DNA of 64,000 nucleotides, taken from Ignavibacteriales bacterium (GTDB lineage Bacteria > Bacteroidota > Ignavibacteria > Ignavibacteriales > Melioribacteraceae). The stretch lies in NCBI GenBank assembly GCA_020635285.1, contig JACKAB010000006.1, forward strand, positions 124,001 through 188,000, given 5' to 3'. The position numbers and the translations under genes were made by a program. Within the stretch, counting starts at the first letter, position 1. The number at the start of each line of letters is the position of its first letter. This document shows, piece after piece, positions 57,417 to 64,000 of this stretch. The notes under the pieces are model-generated. The model did no database searches and was not told where the DNA came from. It saw only the letters and a program-made list of their open reading frames with translations.

Positions 57417-58594
57417 AACTAAAATACGTTTACACTATAATAGGATTGGCATCAATCCTTTACCTTGGTTTTACAAATTCTGAATCAATTGATTCAGTGG
57501 AAACCAATAAATCAATTATAATATTCTCGCATGCAACTCATGATGGCTCTGCAGAATGTTCAGATTGCCATTCAAAAGTTACAGAGAGTACAAACTTAGG
57601 TGCAGTAAGCCTTTTGCCAGTAATGGATGATTGTGCACAATGTCATGATGTTGAAGACGAAGATAATTGTCAAATGTGTCATTACGAAGACGTGCTTGAA
57701 CCATTTACTCTCAAAACTTCAGCATTATTGTTCAATCATAAATTCCATATTGATGAACAAAAAATGGAATGCGCGGATTGCCATGTTGGGATAATGGAAG
57801 TTGATTATGCGTTCGAAAGTGCAACAGCTTTTCCTCCTATGCAAAAATGTTATACTTGCCACAATGATATGTCAGTTGCCACAAATAATTGTGAACAGTG
57901 CCATATCTCAACAGTAAACTTGGTTCCGGAGAATCATAAAACAGTTGGCTTCTTTAAAAATCATAAATTTAATAGTGATAATTGCCAAATGTGCCATAAC
58001 CAAGAAACCTTTTGCGAAGACTGCCATGTTGCAACTATTGGTATTGATGAAACGAATTTAAGCAATGATTTTTATACGCCTTATTCACCTCATACTTATG
58101 TTGATGGAGTAAAGCAGCAAGTTATTACAAGAGTACATGATCTTAACTTTAGGTTTACACATGGTATAGATGCAAAAGGAAAAACTGATAATTGCCAATC
58201 ATGTCATCAAACGGAAACATTTTGTGCCGAATGTCATGCATCTGAAAGCGGAGATTTTGCAATGAGCGGTATTGTTCCTATTTCTCACACTATGCCAAAT
58301 TTTGTTACCGGATTAACTCCCGGTTCTGATCACGCTATTCTTGCAAAAAGAGATATAGAAAGATGTGCTTCTTGCCATGATGTGCAAGGCGCAGATCCAA
58401 ATTGTATTTTATGTCACTCAGATCCTGATGGTGTAAAAGGAACAAATCCTAAGACGCATCCAACAAACTTTATGAGAGACATTCACGGAGATTGGCATAC
58501 AGACGGCGGATCTGTTTGTTACGATTGTCATTCTTCAACACAAAAAGCTGGTGTTGCTTTCTGTGGTTATTGCCACGGAAATAAAGCAGATTAA
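57413..58594 (+). CDS. 14-heme cytochrome c
   Basis: 393 residues. ATG 57413 overlaps the porin stop by four bases. N-terminal hydrophobic helix (YVYTIIGLASILYLGF) as signal peptide or anchor, no clear lipobox. I count 14 CXXCH (CSDCH, CAQCH, CQMCH, CADCH, CYTCH, CEQCH, CQMCH, CEDCH, CQSCH, CAECH, CASCH, CILCH, CYDCH, CGYCH), with distal-His segments such as LLFNHKFHIDEQ and GFFKNHKFNSDNCQ typical of the c3/c7 fold. Probable wire component inside or beside the barrel. Confidence 0.92.
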   Translation: MKLKYVYTIIGLASILYLGFTNSESIDSVETNKSIIIFSHATHDGSAECSDCHSKVTESTNLGAVSLLPVMDDCAQCHDVEDEDNCQMCHYEDVLEPFTLKTSALLFNHKFHIDEQKMECADCHVGIMEVDYAFESATAFPPMQKCYTCHNDMSVATNNCEQCHISTVNLVPENHKTVGFFKNHKFNSDNCQMCHNQETFCEDCHVATIGIDETNLSNDFYTPYSPHTYVDGVKQQVITRVHDLNFRFTHGIDAKGKTDNCQSCHQTETFCAECHASESGDFAMSGIVPISHTMPNFVTGLTPGSDHAILAKRDIERCASCHDVQGADPNCILCHSDPDGVKGTNPKTHPTNFMRDIHGDWHTDGGSVCYDCHSSTQKAGVAFCGYCHGNKAD

Positions 58595-58618
58595 TTAATT
58601 CAAATTAACGGTAAATAA

Positions 58619-59482
58619 ATGAAACACAAAAATTTATCAATACTATTCCTTCTACTTGCATCAATATTATTTATAAAGTGCAGTGAAGTTAAAGATGATA
58701 TCTCTCAACCACCCATTTTAGAAGGCGTTCATCCAGATGGATTTGCTAAAATGAATTCTGATGATTTTCATAGCAATGCAATCAAAGCAAATAACTGGGA
58801 TATGGAAAGTTGTCAGAAATGCCACGCATCTAACTATTCTGGTGGATTAACTGGTGTTAGTTGTATGGATTGCCATACGCAAAGTGCCGGACCAGAAGCT
58901 TGCAATACATGCCACGGAGTTTTTGCAGATCCTGATAGAATTGCACCACCAAATGACATGAATGGTAATTATGAAACTACAGCAAAAGGAGTTGGCGCTC
59001 ACACTGCTCATATTTATGAAAATACAATGAGCCTAGGAGTTTCCTGTTTCGAATGTCATCCAGGAAATGTTGGCAGTGGAGATTTTGTTAAAGCTCACAT
59101 TGATGGGTTACCAGCAGAAATGCAATTTGGAACCATAGCCTCTTCTGGATTATCAACCCCAATTTATAACAGTGATTTAACATGCGCTAATACATACTGC
59201 CATGGAAATTTTGAATTTACAAATGATAATCCAGATTTAAAGTGGGCATATACTGAAGATGTTATTTCCGGAGAAAACTTTTCACCCAAATGGACTCAAG
59301 TAGATGGTTCACAAGCCGCTTGCGGAACGTGTCATTTGCTTCCTCCGGTTGGACATTTTAATTCAGGAAATGATCCAGAAGCAAAAACTTGCGGTTTAAC
59401 AAACTGTCATACAAATGCATATAACGAAGACGGCAGCCTAAATACTTTTACACATATCGATGGTAAAAAAACATTGTATTAA
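58619..59482 (+). CDS. 7-heme CXXCH/CX4CH lipoprotein cytochrome
   Basis: 287 residues, signal ending SILFIKCSE with Cys near residue 21 as likely lipid-modified residue. Heme motifs: CQKCH, CMDCH, CNTCH, CFECH, CANTYCH, CGTCH and CGLTNCH; mixing CXXCH with CX4CH is typical of the Geobacter-type CxxCH-CxxxxCH family of secreted cytochromes. Low Lys, high Gly/Asn/Thr content suits an exposed protein. Probably the outer-surface terminal reductase of the conduit. Followed by a perfect terminator that ends the operon. Confidence 0.9.
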   Translation: MKHKNLSILFLLLASILFIKCSEVKDDISQPPILEGVHPDGFAKMNSDDFHSNAIKANNWDMESCQKCHASNYSGGLTGVSCMDCHTQSAGPEACNTCHGVFADPDRIAPPNDMNGNYETTAKGVGAHTAHIYENTMSLGVSCFECHPGNVGSGDFVKAHIDGLPAEMQFGTIASSGLSTPIYNSDLTCANTYCHGNFEFTNDNPDLKWAYTEDVISGENFSPKWTQVDGSQAACGTCHLLPPVGHFNSGNDPEAKTCGLTNCHTNAYNEDGSLNTFTHIDGKKTLY

Positions 59483-59510
59483 ATCATAAATCAAATTTAT
59501 GTGATTTTTG

Positions 59511-59538
59511 AAGGCATCCAATTGGATGCCTTTTTTAT
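59511..59538 (+). terminator. Rho-independent terminator of the conduit operon
   Basis: AAGGCATCCAATTGGATGCC is a perfect inverted repeat followed by T6. Confidence 0.9.
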
Positions 59539-59633
59539 GTAAAAGAGAATTATTTTTTCCAAAAAATGTCCAAAGATTTGCCTAATTTTCTATGATAAAT
59601 AAAATTAATTTTCTTTGAATACTGAAAAAATAG

Positions 59634-60458
59634 ATGATTGATACAATTCATACACTAAATATATTATTACCTTTCTTTTACATTTTCACATTTACAATTT
59701 ATCTTTTTGATTTTATAAAAGATGAGAGTAAGGTTTATAATGCTAAAAGAGTTTTTCTATTTGTCACATTGTTCTCTCATGTTATCTATCTGATATTACG
59801 AACTATAGAATTTAATCATGCACCAATAACCAATAAATTTGAAATTTTTACGGTATTAGCTTTTTGTTTAGCGTTTTCTTATTTCTTGTTAGAATTATTA
59901 TCTGATATAAGAGGAACTGGCGCATTTATAATTCTTTTTTCAGTTATATTTCAAGTAATTTCATCAATTTATATTCAAGATTTAATTGAAGTAAAAGAGG
60001 TTTTAAGGAATAAATTACTTGGTATTCATGTAATTAGTGCGCTTGGAGGATATTCCGGCTTTACAATCGCAGCAGTTTACGGAGCGTTATTTTTATTGCT
60101 TTATAAGGACATTAAAATAAATAAATACGGATTGATTTTTAAGCGTTTACCAAGCTTGGAAATTCTTGAAAAATTAAATTTTTACTCGGTTCTTATTGGC
60201 TTTATTCTACTCTCCATTTCTATCCTCATCGGAGTTCTTTGGCTTCCAACTGCATTCCCGGATTTCAGTTATATTGATCCAAAACTAATTTCAGTAAGCA
60301 TTGTTTGGCTTGTTTTTGGTATTGGCATTTTGGCAAAATTAATGGCAAAACTTTATGGCAGAAAAGTTATAATGTTTTCACTTGCTGGATTTATAATTGC
60401 CATGCTTTCACTAGTAATTCAAAATGTGGCTGCCACAAGTTTTCATTCGTTTTATTAA
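59634..60458 (+). CDS. CcsA/HemX-like cytochrome c assembly membrane protein
   Basis: 274 residues, eight hydrophobic helices. ITNKFEIFTVLAFCLAFSYF and LLGIHVISALGGYSGFTIAA (conserved His) match the CcsA/ResC/HemX family that handles heme for cytochrome c maturation. The WWD heme-binding loop of true CcsA is not recognisable (VLWLPTAFPDFSYIDPKL at that place), so HemX type, regulating or assisting glutamyl-tRNA reductase, is more likely, in keeping with hemA 24 bp downstream. Confidence 0.8.
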   Translation: MIDTIHTLNILLPFFYIFTFTIYLFDFIKDESKVYNAKRVFLFVTLFSHVIYLILRTIEFNHAPITNKFEIFTVLAFCLAFSYFLLELLSDIRGTGAFIILFSVIFQVISSIYIQDLIEVKEVLRNKLLGIHVISALGGYSGFTIAAVYGALFLLLYKDIKINKYGLIFKRLPSLEILEKLNFYSVLIGFILLSISILIGVLWLPTAFPDFSYIDPKLISVSIVWLVFGIGILAKLMAKLYGRKVIMFSLAGFIIAMLSLVIQNVAATSFHSFY

Positions 60459-60482
60459 TAATTTTAGTACTTAATTTTCTAT

Positions 60483-61763
60483 ATGAATTTAATTGGAATT
60501 TCCATAAATCATAGAACGTCCCCAATAGAATTAAGGGAAGCGGTCCATTTTAGTGTTGAAGAACAGCAACAGTTTATTGCTATTTTAAAATCTAATATTC
60601 TTAAAGAGGGCTTTGTTCTTTCTACTTGTAACCGGACAGAAATATTTGGGATTCCAAAGAGCAATCATATAAGTACTAAGAATTTGTTTGATGAATTAAT
60701 AAAATTTAAAAACATTGATACTTTAAAAATAGAACACATTGAAAATTTCAATTCTCAAAATTCTATTAAACATATTGCAAAAGTTGCCTCAGGAATTGAT
60801 TCCCTAATCATTGGGGATAGTCAAATTTTAAGTCAATGTAAAGAAAGCTTTCGCTTATCTGTTAACCAAGATTTTTCGGATACTATCACCAGAAAAATAT
60901 TTGATATAAGTGTAAGAATTGGCAAACGAGCGATCAAGGAAACTTTAATTTCGCAAGGTGCAGTAACTGTTAGCTATGCTGCAATTCAAGTTATAGAAAA
61001 AATATTTTCAAACTTGGATAAAAAAGAAGCATTAATTATTGGCGCAGGAGAAACAAGCGAATTAGCTGCAATTCATTTAAATGCTAGAAGCATTGGAAAA
61101 ATTACAATAACAAATAGAACTGCAGATAAAGCCGGAAAACTTGCAAAAAAAGTTGGCGGTTCTACAATTGAGTTTAGTGAATTTAAACAACACTTACATA
61201 AATTTGATATAATTATAACTGCAACCAGTGCAAAAGATTTTCTTGTTTCTTATGATGATATAAAATCAGCAATTCACAAACGCAAGGGAACTCCAATTTT
61301 CATAATGGATATTGCTATTCCGCGCGACATTGATCCCAAAGTGAAAAAGATTGATAACGTTTTCTATAATGATATTGATTCACTTAATATTATTGTTGAT
61401 CAGAATTTGCAAAAGAGAAAACATGAAATTCCTAAAGTTGAACAAATTATAGAAGAAGAAATTGAGGGATTTTATAACTGGTATAACACTTTAGGAATTG
61501 TTCCAACAATTAAATCGCTTCGTTCTTTTTTTGAAGAAATAGAAATGGATGAATTGAGCAAAATTAAAAATAAAGTGTCTGATGATGATTATATTAAGCT
61601 AGAAGAAATGGCAAAAAGATTGGTTGGTCGAATTTTGCATAATCCAACCATAAAACTTAGAGCTTTAGCTGAATCCGGTGAAGAGAGCAAGGCTGAAGAT
61701 CACACAAGTGCCTTAAAATATTTATTTGATTTAGATAATCTACCTAAAAATGGTAAAAATTAA
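60483..61763 (+). CDS. hemA: Glutamyl-tRNA reductase
   Basis: Reduces glutamyl-tRNA to glutamate semialdehyde, first step of C5 tetrapyrrole synthesis. 426 residues. VLSTCNRTEIFG carries the catalytic Cys (about 51); GIDSLIIGDSQILSQCKESF and ALIIGAGETSELAAIHL (NADPH fold) follow, then IFIMDIAIPRDIDPKV and a C-terminal dimerisation helix (RRLV-type, KRLVGRILHNPTIKLRALAE). Second gene of a hemX-hemA-hemC-hemD-hemE series. Confidence 0.96.
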   Translation: MNLIGISINHRTSPIELREAVHFSVEEQQQFIAILKSNILKEGFVLSTCNRTEIFGIPKSNHISTKNLFDELIKFKNIDTLKIEHIENFNSQNSIKHIAKVASGIDSLIIGDSQILSQCKESFRLSVNQDFSDTITRKIFDISVRIGKRAIKETLISQGAVTVSYAAIQVIEKIFSNLDKKEALIIGAGETSELAAIHLNARSIGKITITNRTADKAGKLAKKVGGSTIEFSEFKQHLHKFDIIITATSAKDFLVSYDDIKSAIHKRKGTPIFIMDIAIPRDIDPKVKKIDNVFYNDIDSLNIIVDQNLQKRKHEIPKVEQIIEEEIEGFYNWYNTLGIVPTIKSLRSFFEEIEMDELSKIKNKVSDDDYIKLEEMAKRLVGRILHNPTIKLRALAESGEESKAEDHTSALKYLFDLDNLPKNGKN

Positions 61764-61775
61764 TAAAGGTGAATT

Positions 61776-62711
61776 TTGGGAAAAGATAAACTAATAATTG
61801 GATCCAGAGGAAGTGATCTTGCCTTATGGCAAGCTAATTTTGTAAAGCGAGAGCTAGAGAAAAAAAATAAAAATCTTTCTGTTGAAATAAAATTAATTAA
61901 AACAAAAGGCGATAAAATTCTTGATGTAGCCCTTTCCAAAATAGGCGATAAAGGATTATTCACTAAAGAATTAGAAGTAAAATTATTAAATAACGAAATT
62001 GATATTGCCGTCCACAGTTTAAAAGATCTACAAACAGAAATTCCAAAAGGATTAAAACTTGCTTGCGTAACAAAACGGCATCCAGTTGAAGATGTTTTGA
62101 TTGCAAGAAAAAAAGGGATGACAATTGAGAAACTTAAAGAAGGCGCAACCGTTGCAACCGGCTCTTTAAGAAGAAGAGCACAAATAAAACATTTGCGTCC
62201 AGACCTAAACATCGTTGAATTAAGAGGAAACGTTCCCACTAGAATTGAGAAGTTTTTAAAATCAGATTGGGATGCAATTATATTGGCCAGAGCTGGTGTT
62301 GAAAGATTAAAACTCAGCAAGCATATTTCATCAATTATTGATAAAGATATTATGCTTCCAGCCGTTGGTCAAGGTGCTTTGGGTATTGAAATAAAAAGCA
62401 CAAATAAATTTGCAGAAAAAGTTATCAAAGTAATTCATGATGAAAATACATTTGCTGCAGTATCGGCCGAAAGAGCTTTGTTAAAAAAATTACAGGGCGG
62501 TTGCCAAGTTCCAATTGGAGCTTTTGCAGAGGTTAGAAAAAATGGTTTATACTTAACAGGACTTGTCGCAGCTATTGAAGGCGACGTTACATTAAGTAAG
62601 ACCTTACGCGGAAGTAAAAAAGATCCTGAATCATTAGGCAAAAAGCTAGCTGTTGATTTAATCAAAGCCGGTGCAAAAAAAATACTTGGAGAAATTTACA
62701 AGAGCAGATAA
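61776..62711 (+). CDS. hemC: Hydroxymethylbilane synthase (porphobilinogen deaminase)
   Basis: Polymerises four porphobilinogens. TTG start with AAAGGTG 6 bp upstream. Segments: LIIGSRGSDLALWQANFVK, DIAVHSLKDLQTEIPKG, GATVATGSLRRRAQIKHLRP, IVELRGNVPTRI, MLPAVGQGALGIEIK and LLKKLQGGCQVPIGAFAE, whose Cys (about 243) holds the dipyrromethane cofactor. 311 residues, normal. The stop overlaps the start of hemD region by zero to one base. Confidence 0.96.
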   Translation: MGKDKLIIGSRGSDLALWQANFVKRELEKKNKNLSVEIKLIKTKGDKILDVALSKIGDKGLFTKELEVKLLNNEIDIAVHSLKDLQTEIPKGLKLACVTKRHPVEDVLIARKKGMTIEKLKEGATVATGSLRRRAQIKHLRPDLNIVELRGNVPTRIEKFLKSDWDAIILARAGVERLKLSKHISSIIDKDIMLPAVGQGALGIEIKSTNKFAEKVIKVIHDENTFAAVSAERALLKKLQGGCQVPIGAFAEVRKNGLYLTGLVAAIEGDVTLSKTLRGSKKDPESLGKKLAVDLIKAGAKKILGEIYKSR

Positions 62712-63506
62712 TTGGAAAAAATTTTACAGAATAAAAATATTGTTTTAACTAGAGCAAAAGATCAATCCGTGCAGTCTGTAATGGACTTAGAAGCATTAGG
62801 TGCAAATGTAATTAGTTTTCCTACTATAAAAATTTCTCCAATTACTAATAATCAAATATTGGATGATACAGTTAGCAATATTAATAATTTTAATACAATA
62901 ATTTTTACATCAGAAAATGCGGTTAAATCTTTGTTGGTGAAAATTAATGAGCTTAGAGTCAATTTTGATCCAAAGGCATTTTTTGTGATTTCGATTGGGG
63001 ATAAAACCACTGAATCTTGTATATCAAATAATTTTAGAGTTGATTTTCAACCTCAAAATGCAAGCTCCGAATCATTGCTTAAAGAACTTGAGTTTATGAA
63101 TTTAGTTGGCAGAAAAATACTTATACCAGGATCAAGTTTATCTAAACCTGATCAATTTAATTCTTTGGAAAATTATGGAGCTGAAATCACATCTATCCCA
63201 ATTTATGAAAACAAAACAAACGACGTGCAAAATTTGGGAGATGAAATTGAGCAATTAAAAAGCAAAGAAATTGATTTGTATATATTTACAAGTCCTTCTA
63301 CTTTTAGTGGGTTTTTAACAATTATGTCTATTGATAATCCGGAACAATATTTTGAAAATAAAAATATTGCTGTAATTGGCCCAGTTACAAAAGAAGCTCT
63401 TAACAAAGCTGGTATTGAGCCAAATATTGTTCCGCCAAATTTTACGATGAATTATTTAATTGAAGAGATAAAAAAGTTTTACAGTAAAGAAAAGGTAATT
63501 GATTGA
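62712..63506 (+). CDS. hemD: Uroporphyrinogen-III synthase
   Basis: 264 residues, TTG start directly after the hemC stop. Two alternating alpha/beta domains: NIVLTRAKDQSVQSVMDLEA, TIIFTSENAVKSLLVKI, then ILIPGSSLSKPDQFNSLENY, DLYIFTSPSTFSGFLTIM and NIAVIGPVTKEALNKAG, the usual spaced motifs of this poorly conserved enzyme. Closes hydroxymethylbilane to uroporphyrinogen III. Context fixes the assignment. Confidence 0.9.
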   Translation: MEKILQNKNIVLTRAKDQSVQSVMDLEALGANVISFPTIKISPITNNQILDDTVSNINNFNTIIFTSENAVKSLLVKINELRVNFDPKAFFVISIGDKTTESCISNNFRVDFQPQNASSESLLKELEFMNLVGRKILIPGSSLSKPDQFNSLENYGAEITSIPIYENKTNDVQNLGDEIEQLKSKEIDLYIFTSPSTFSGFLTIMSIDNPEQYFENKNIAVIGPVTKEALNKAGIEPNIVPPNFTMNYLIEEIKKFYSKEKVID

Positions 63507-63512
63507 GTTAAC

Positions 63513-63594
63513 TTGTCATCCTCGAATGGTTTGATCGGGGATCCATTAATTTTTTAATTGCCGGATTCCCGCTTAAATCCTGCGGGAATGACAA
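63513..63594. repeat. Palindromic REP/MITE-like element between hemD and hemE
   Basis: Terminal inverted repeats TTGTCATCC (63513-63521) and GGAATGACAA (63585-63594) enclose nested stems GGGGATCC/GGATTCCC and ATTCCCGC/GCGGGAAT. This GTCATTCCCGC-type element is more GC-rich than its surroundings and belongs to a class of dispersed intergenic palindromes. It leaves hemE about 40 bp further on. Confidence 0.65.
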
Positions 63595-63634
63595 AAAAAA
63601 GTAAAAATAACAATATGAAATTAAGGAATAAATT

Positions 63635-64000
63635 TTGACACAAATAAAAAATGATCTCTTTTTAAGAGCATGTAAAAAAGAAAAAATAGAAAGAACCCCA
63701 ATATGGGTTATGCGTCAAGCCGGAAGATACTTACCGGAATATAGAGCAGTTAGAGAAAAAGCTGATTTTTTAACTATGTGTAAAACTCCCGAACTTGCTG
63801 CTGAAGTAACTCTGCAACCTATTGATTTAATTGGCGTTGATGCGGCAATAATATTTTCTGATATTTTAGTGATTCCGGAAGCAATGGGAATGACACTAGA
63901 AATGCATGAGGGAAGAGGACCAGTTTTCCCTTCTCCTATAAGAACAGAGAATGATGCTAATTCCTTGAAGAATATTGATCCAACAAAAGATTTAAAATAT
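63635..64000 (+). CDS. hemE: Uroporphyrinogen decarboxylase (3' end outside window)
   Basis: First 122 residues from a TTG start (AAGGA 8-12 bp upstream). Diagnostic segments: RTPIWVMRQAGRYLPEYRAV, FLTMCKTPELAAEVTLQPID, GVDAAIIFSDILVIPEAMGM and GRGPVFPSPIR, with the substrate-binding Arg and Asp of the family. Decarboxylates uroporphyrinogen III to coproporphyrinogen III. The frame stays open to the right edge. Last visible gene of the hem series. Confidence 0.95.
   Translation, partial: MTQIKNDLFLRACKKEKIERTPIWVMRQAGRYLPEYRAVREKADFLTMCKTPELAAEVTLQPIDLIGVDAAIIFSDILVIPEAMGMTLEMHEGRGPVFPSPIRTENDANSLKNIDPTKDLKY

Noticed and set aside
56136..58594. MtrCAB homologs
   Set aside because: Layout is similar, but I recognise no MtrA, MtrB or MtrC sequence features; only a functional analogy is claimed.
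1..64000. CRISPR array, tRNA, rRNA or prophage
   Set aside because: No regularly spaced repeats, no cloverleaf-like sequence with TTCGA loop, no rRNA-like stretch and no integrase or structural phage gene was seen by reading; a dedicated tRNA scan could still find one I missed.

Overview
The window is low-GC (roughly one third G+C by eye) bacterial chromosome. Signal peptides ending in FAQ or SAQ, many TTG starts, weak Shine-Dalgarno sites, outer-membrane barrels ending in phenylalanine, a short-type AMP nucleosidase, a DUF2723 membrane protein and very many c-type cytochromes suggest the Ignavibacteriota/Bacteroidota-Chlorobi group. I infer this from gene content; no rRNA or other taxonomic marker is present. 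I saw no tRNA, rRNA, CRISPR array, phage or transposase gene.

Layout. 1-22 kb is ordinary chromosome: M29 aminopeptidase (cut by the window edge), arginine deiminase, Na+/H+ antiporter, a DUF1028 protein, a possible structured RNA before a PfpI/DJ-1 gene, an RNA methyltransferase, lipid and sugar transferases, a large DUF2723 protein, a four-gene minus-strand operon (YjbQ, barrel, LOG, thioesterase), ornithine aminotransferase, a hybrid histidine kinase, PAP2 phosphatase and AMP nucleosidase. 22-29 kb is a TetR-controlled export operon: LolA-like protein, three FtsX-type permeases, an ATPase and an outer-membrane barrel, with a recognisable promoter and operator. 29-37 kb holds an orphan Phd antitoxin, DMT transporter, acetyltransferase, YbdG-like channel, lactonase-family lipoprotein, an XRE regulator pair, and chorismate mutase/prephenate dehydratase next to (probably fused to) DAHP synthase.

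37-59.5 kb is the main accessory region, devoted to respiratory electron transfer. A sigma-54 activator with a Cys-containing PAS domain faces an operon encoding a NifX-like protein, a HybA-like Fe-S protein, a HybB/NrfD-like quinol protein, a 13-heme cytochrome, a heme-sensing histidine kinase and two response regulators fused to glycine-cleavage-H-like domains. Next come two CbcL-like multiheme c/b cytochromes (23 and 16 CXXCH motifs), a 7-heme ImcH/NapC-like quinol oxidase, two tetraheme c554-like cytochromes, a duplicated FMN-binding secreted protein, an outer-membrane barrel, a 14-heme cytochrome and a 7-heme lipoprotein. Together these look like a route from menaquinol through the periplasm and outer membrane to an extracellular acceptor. 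59.6-64 kb holds heme biosynthesis (hemX-like/ccsA, hemA, hemC, hemD, hemE), which fits the heme demand of the region before it.

Quality caveat. About eighteen genes are interrupted by single-base shifts, almost all in A or T homopolymers, with the protein sequence continuing intact in the next frame. This pattern looks like consensus error from long-read sequencing more than real gene decay. Coordinates of such genes below span the whole reconstructed gene.
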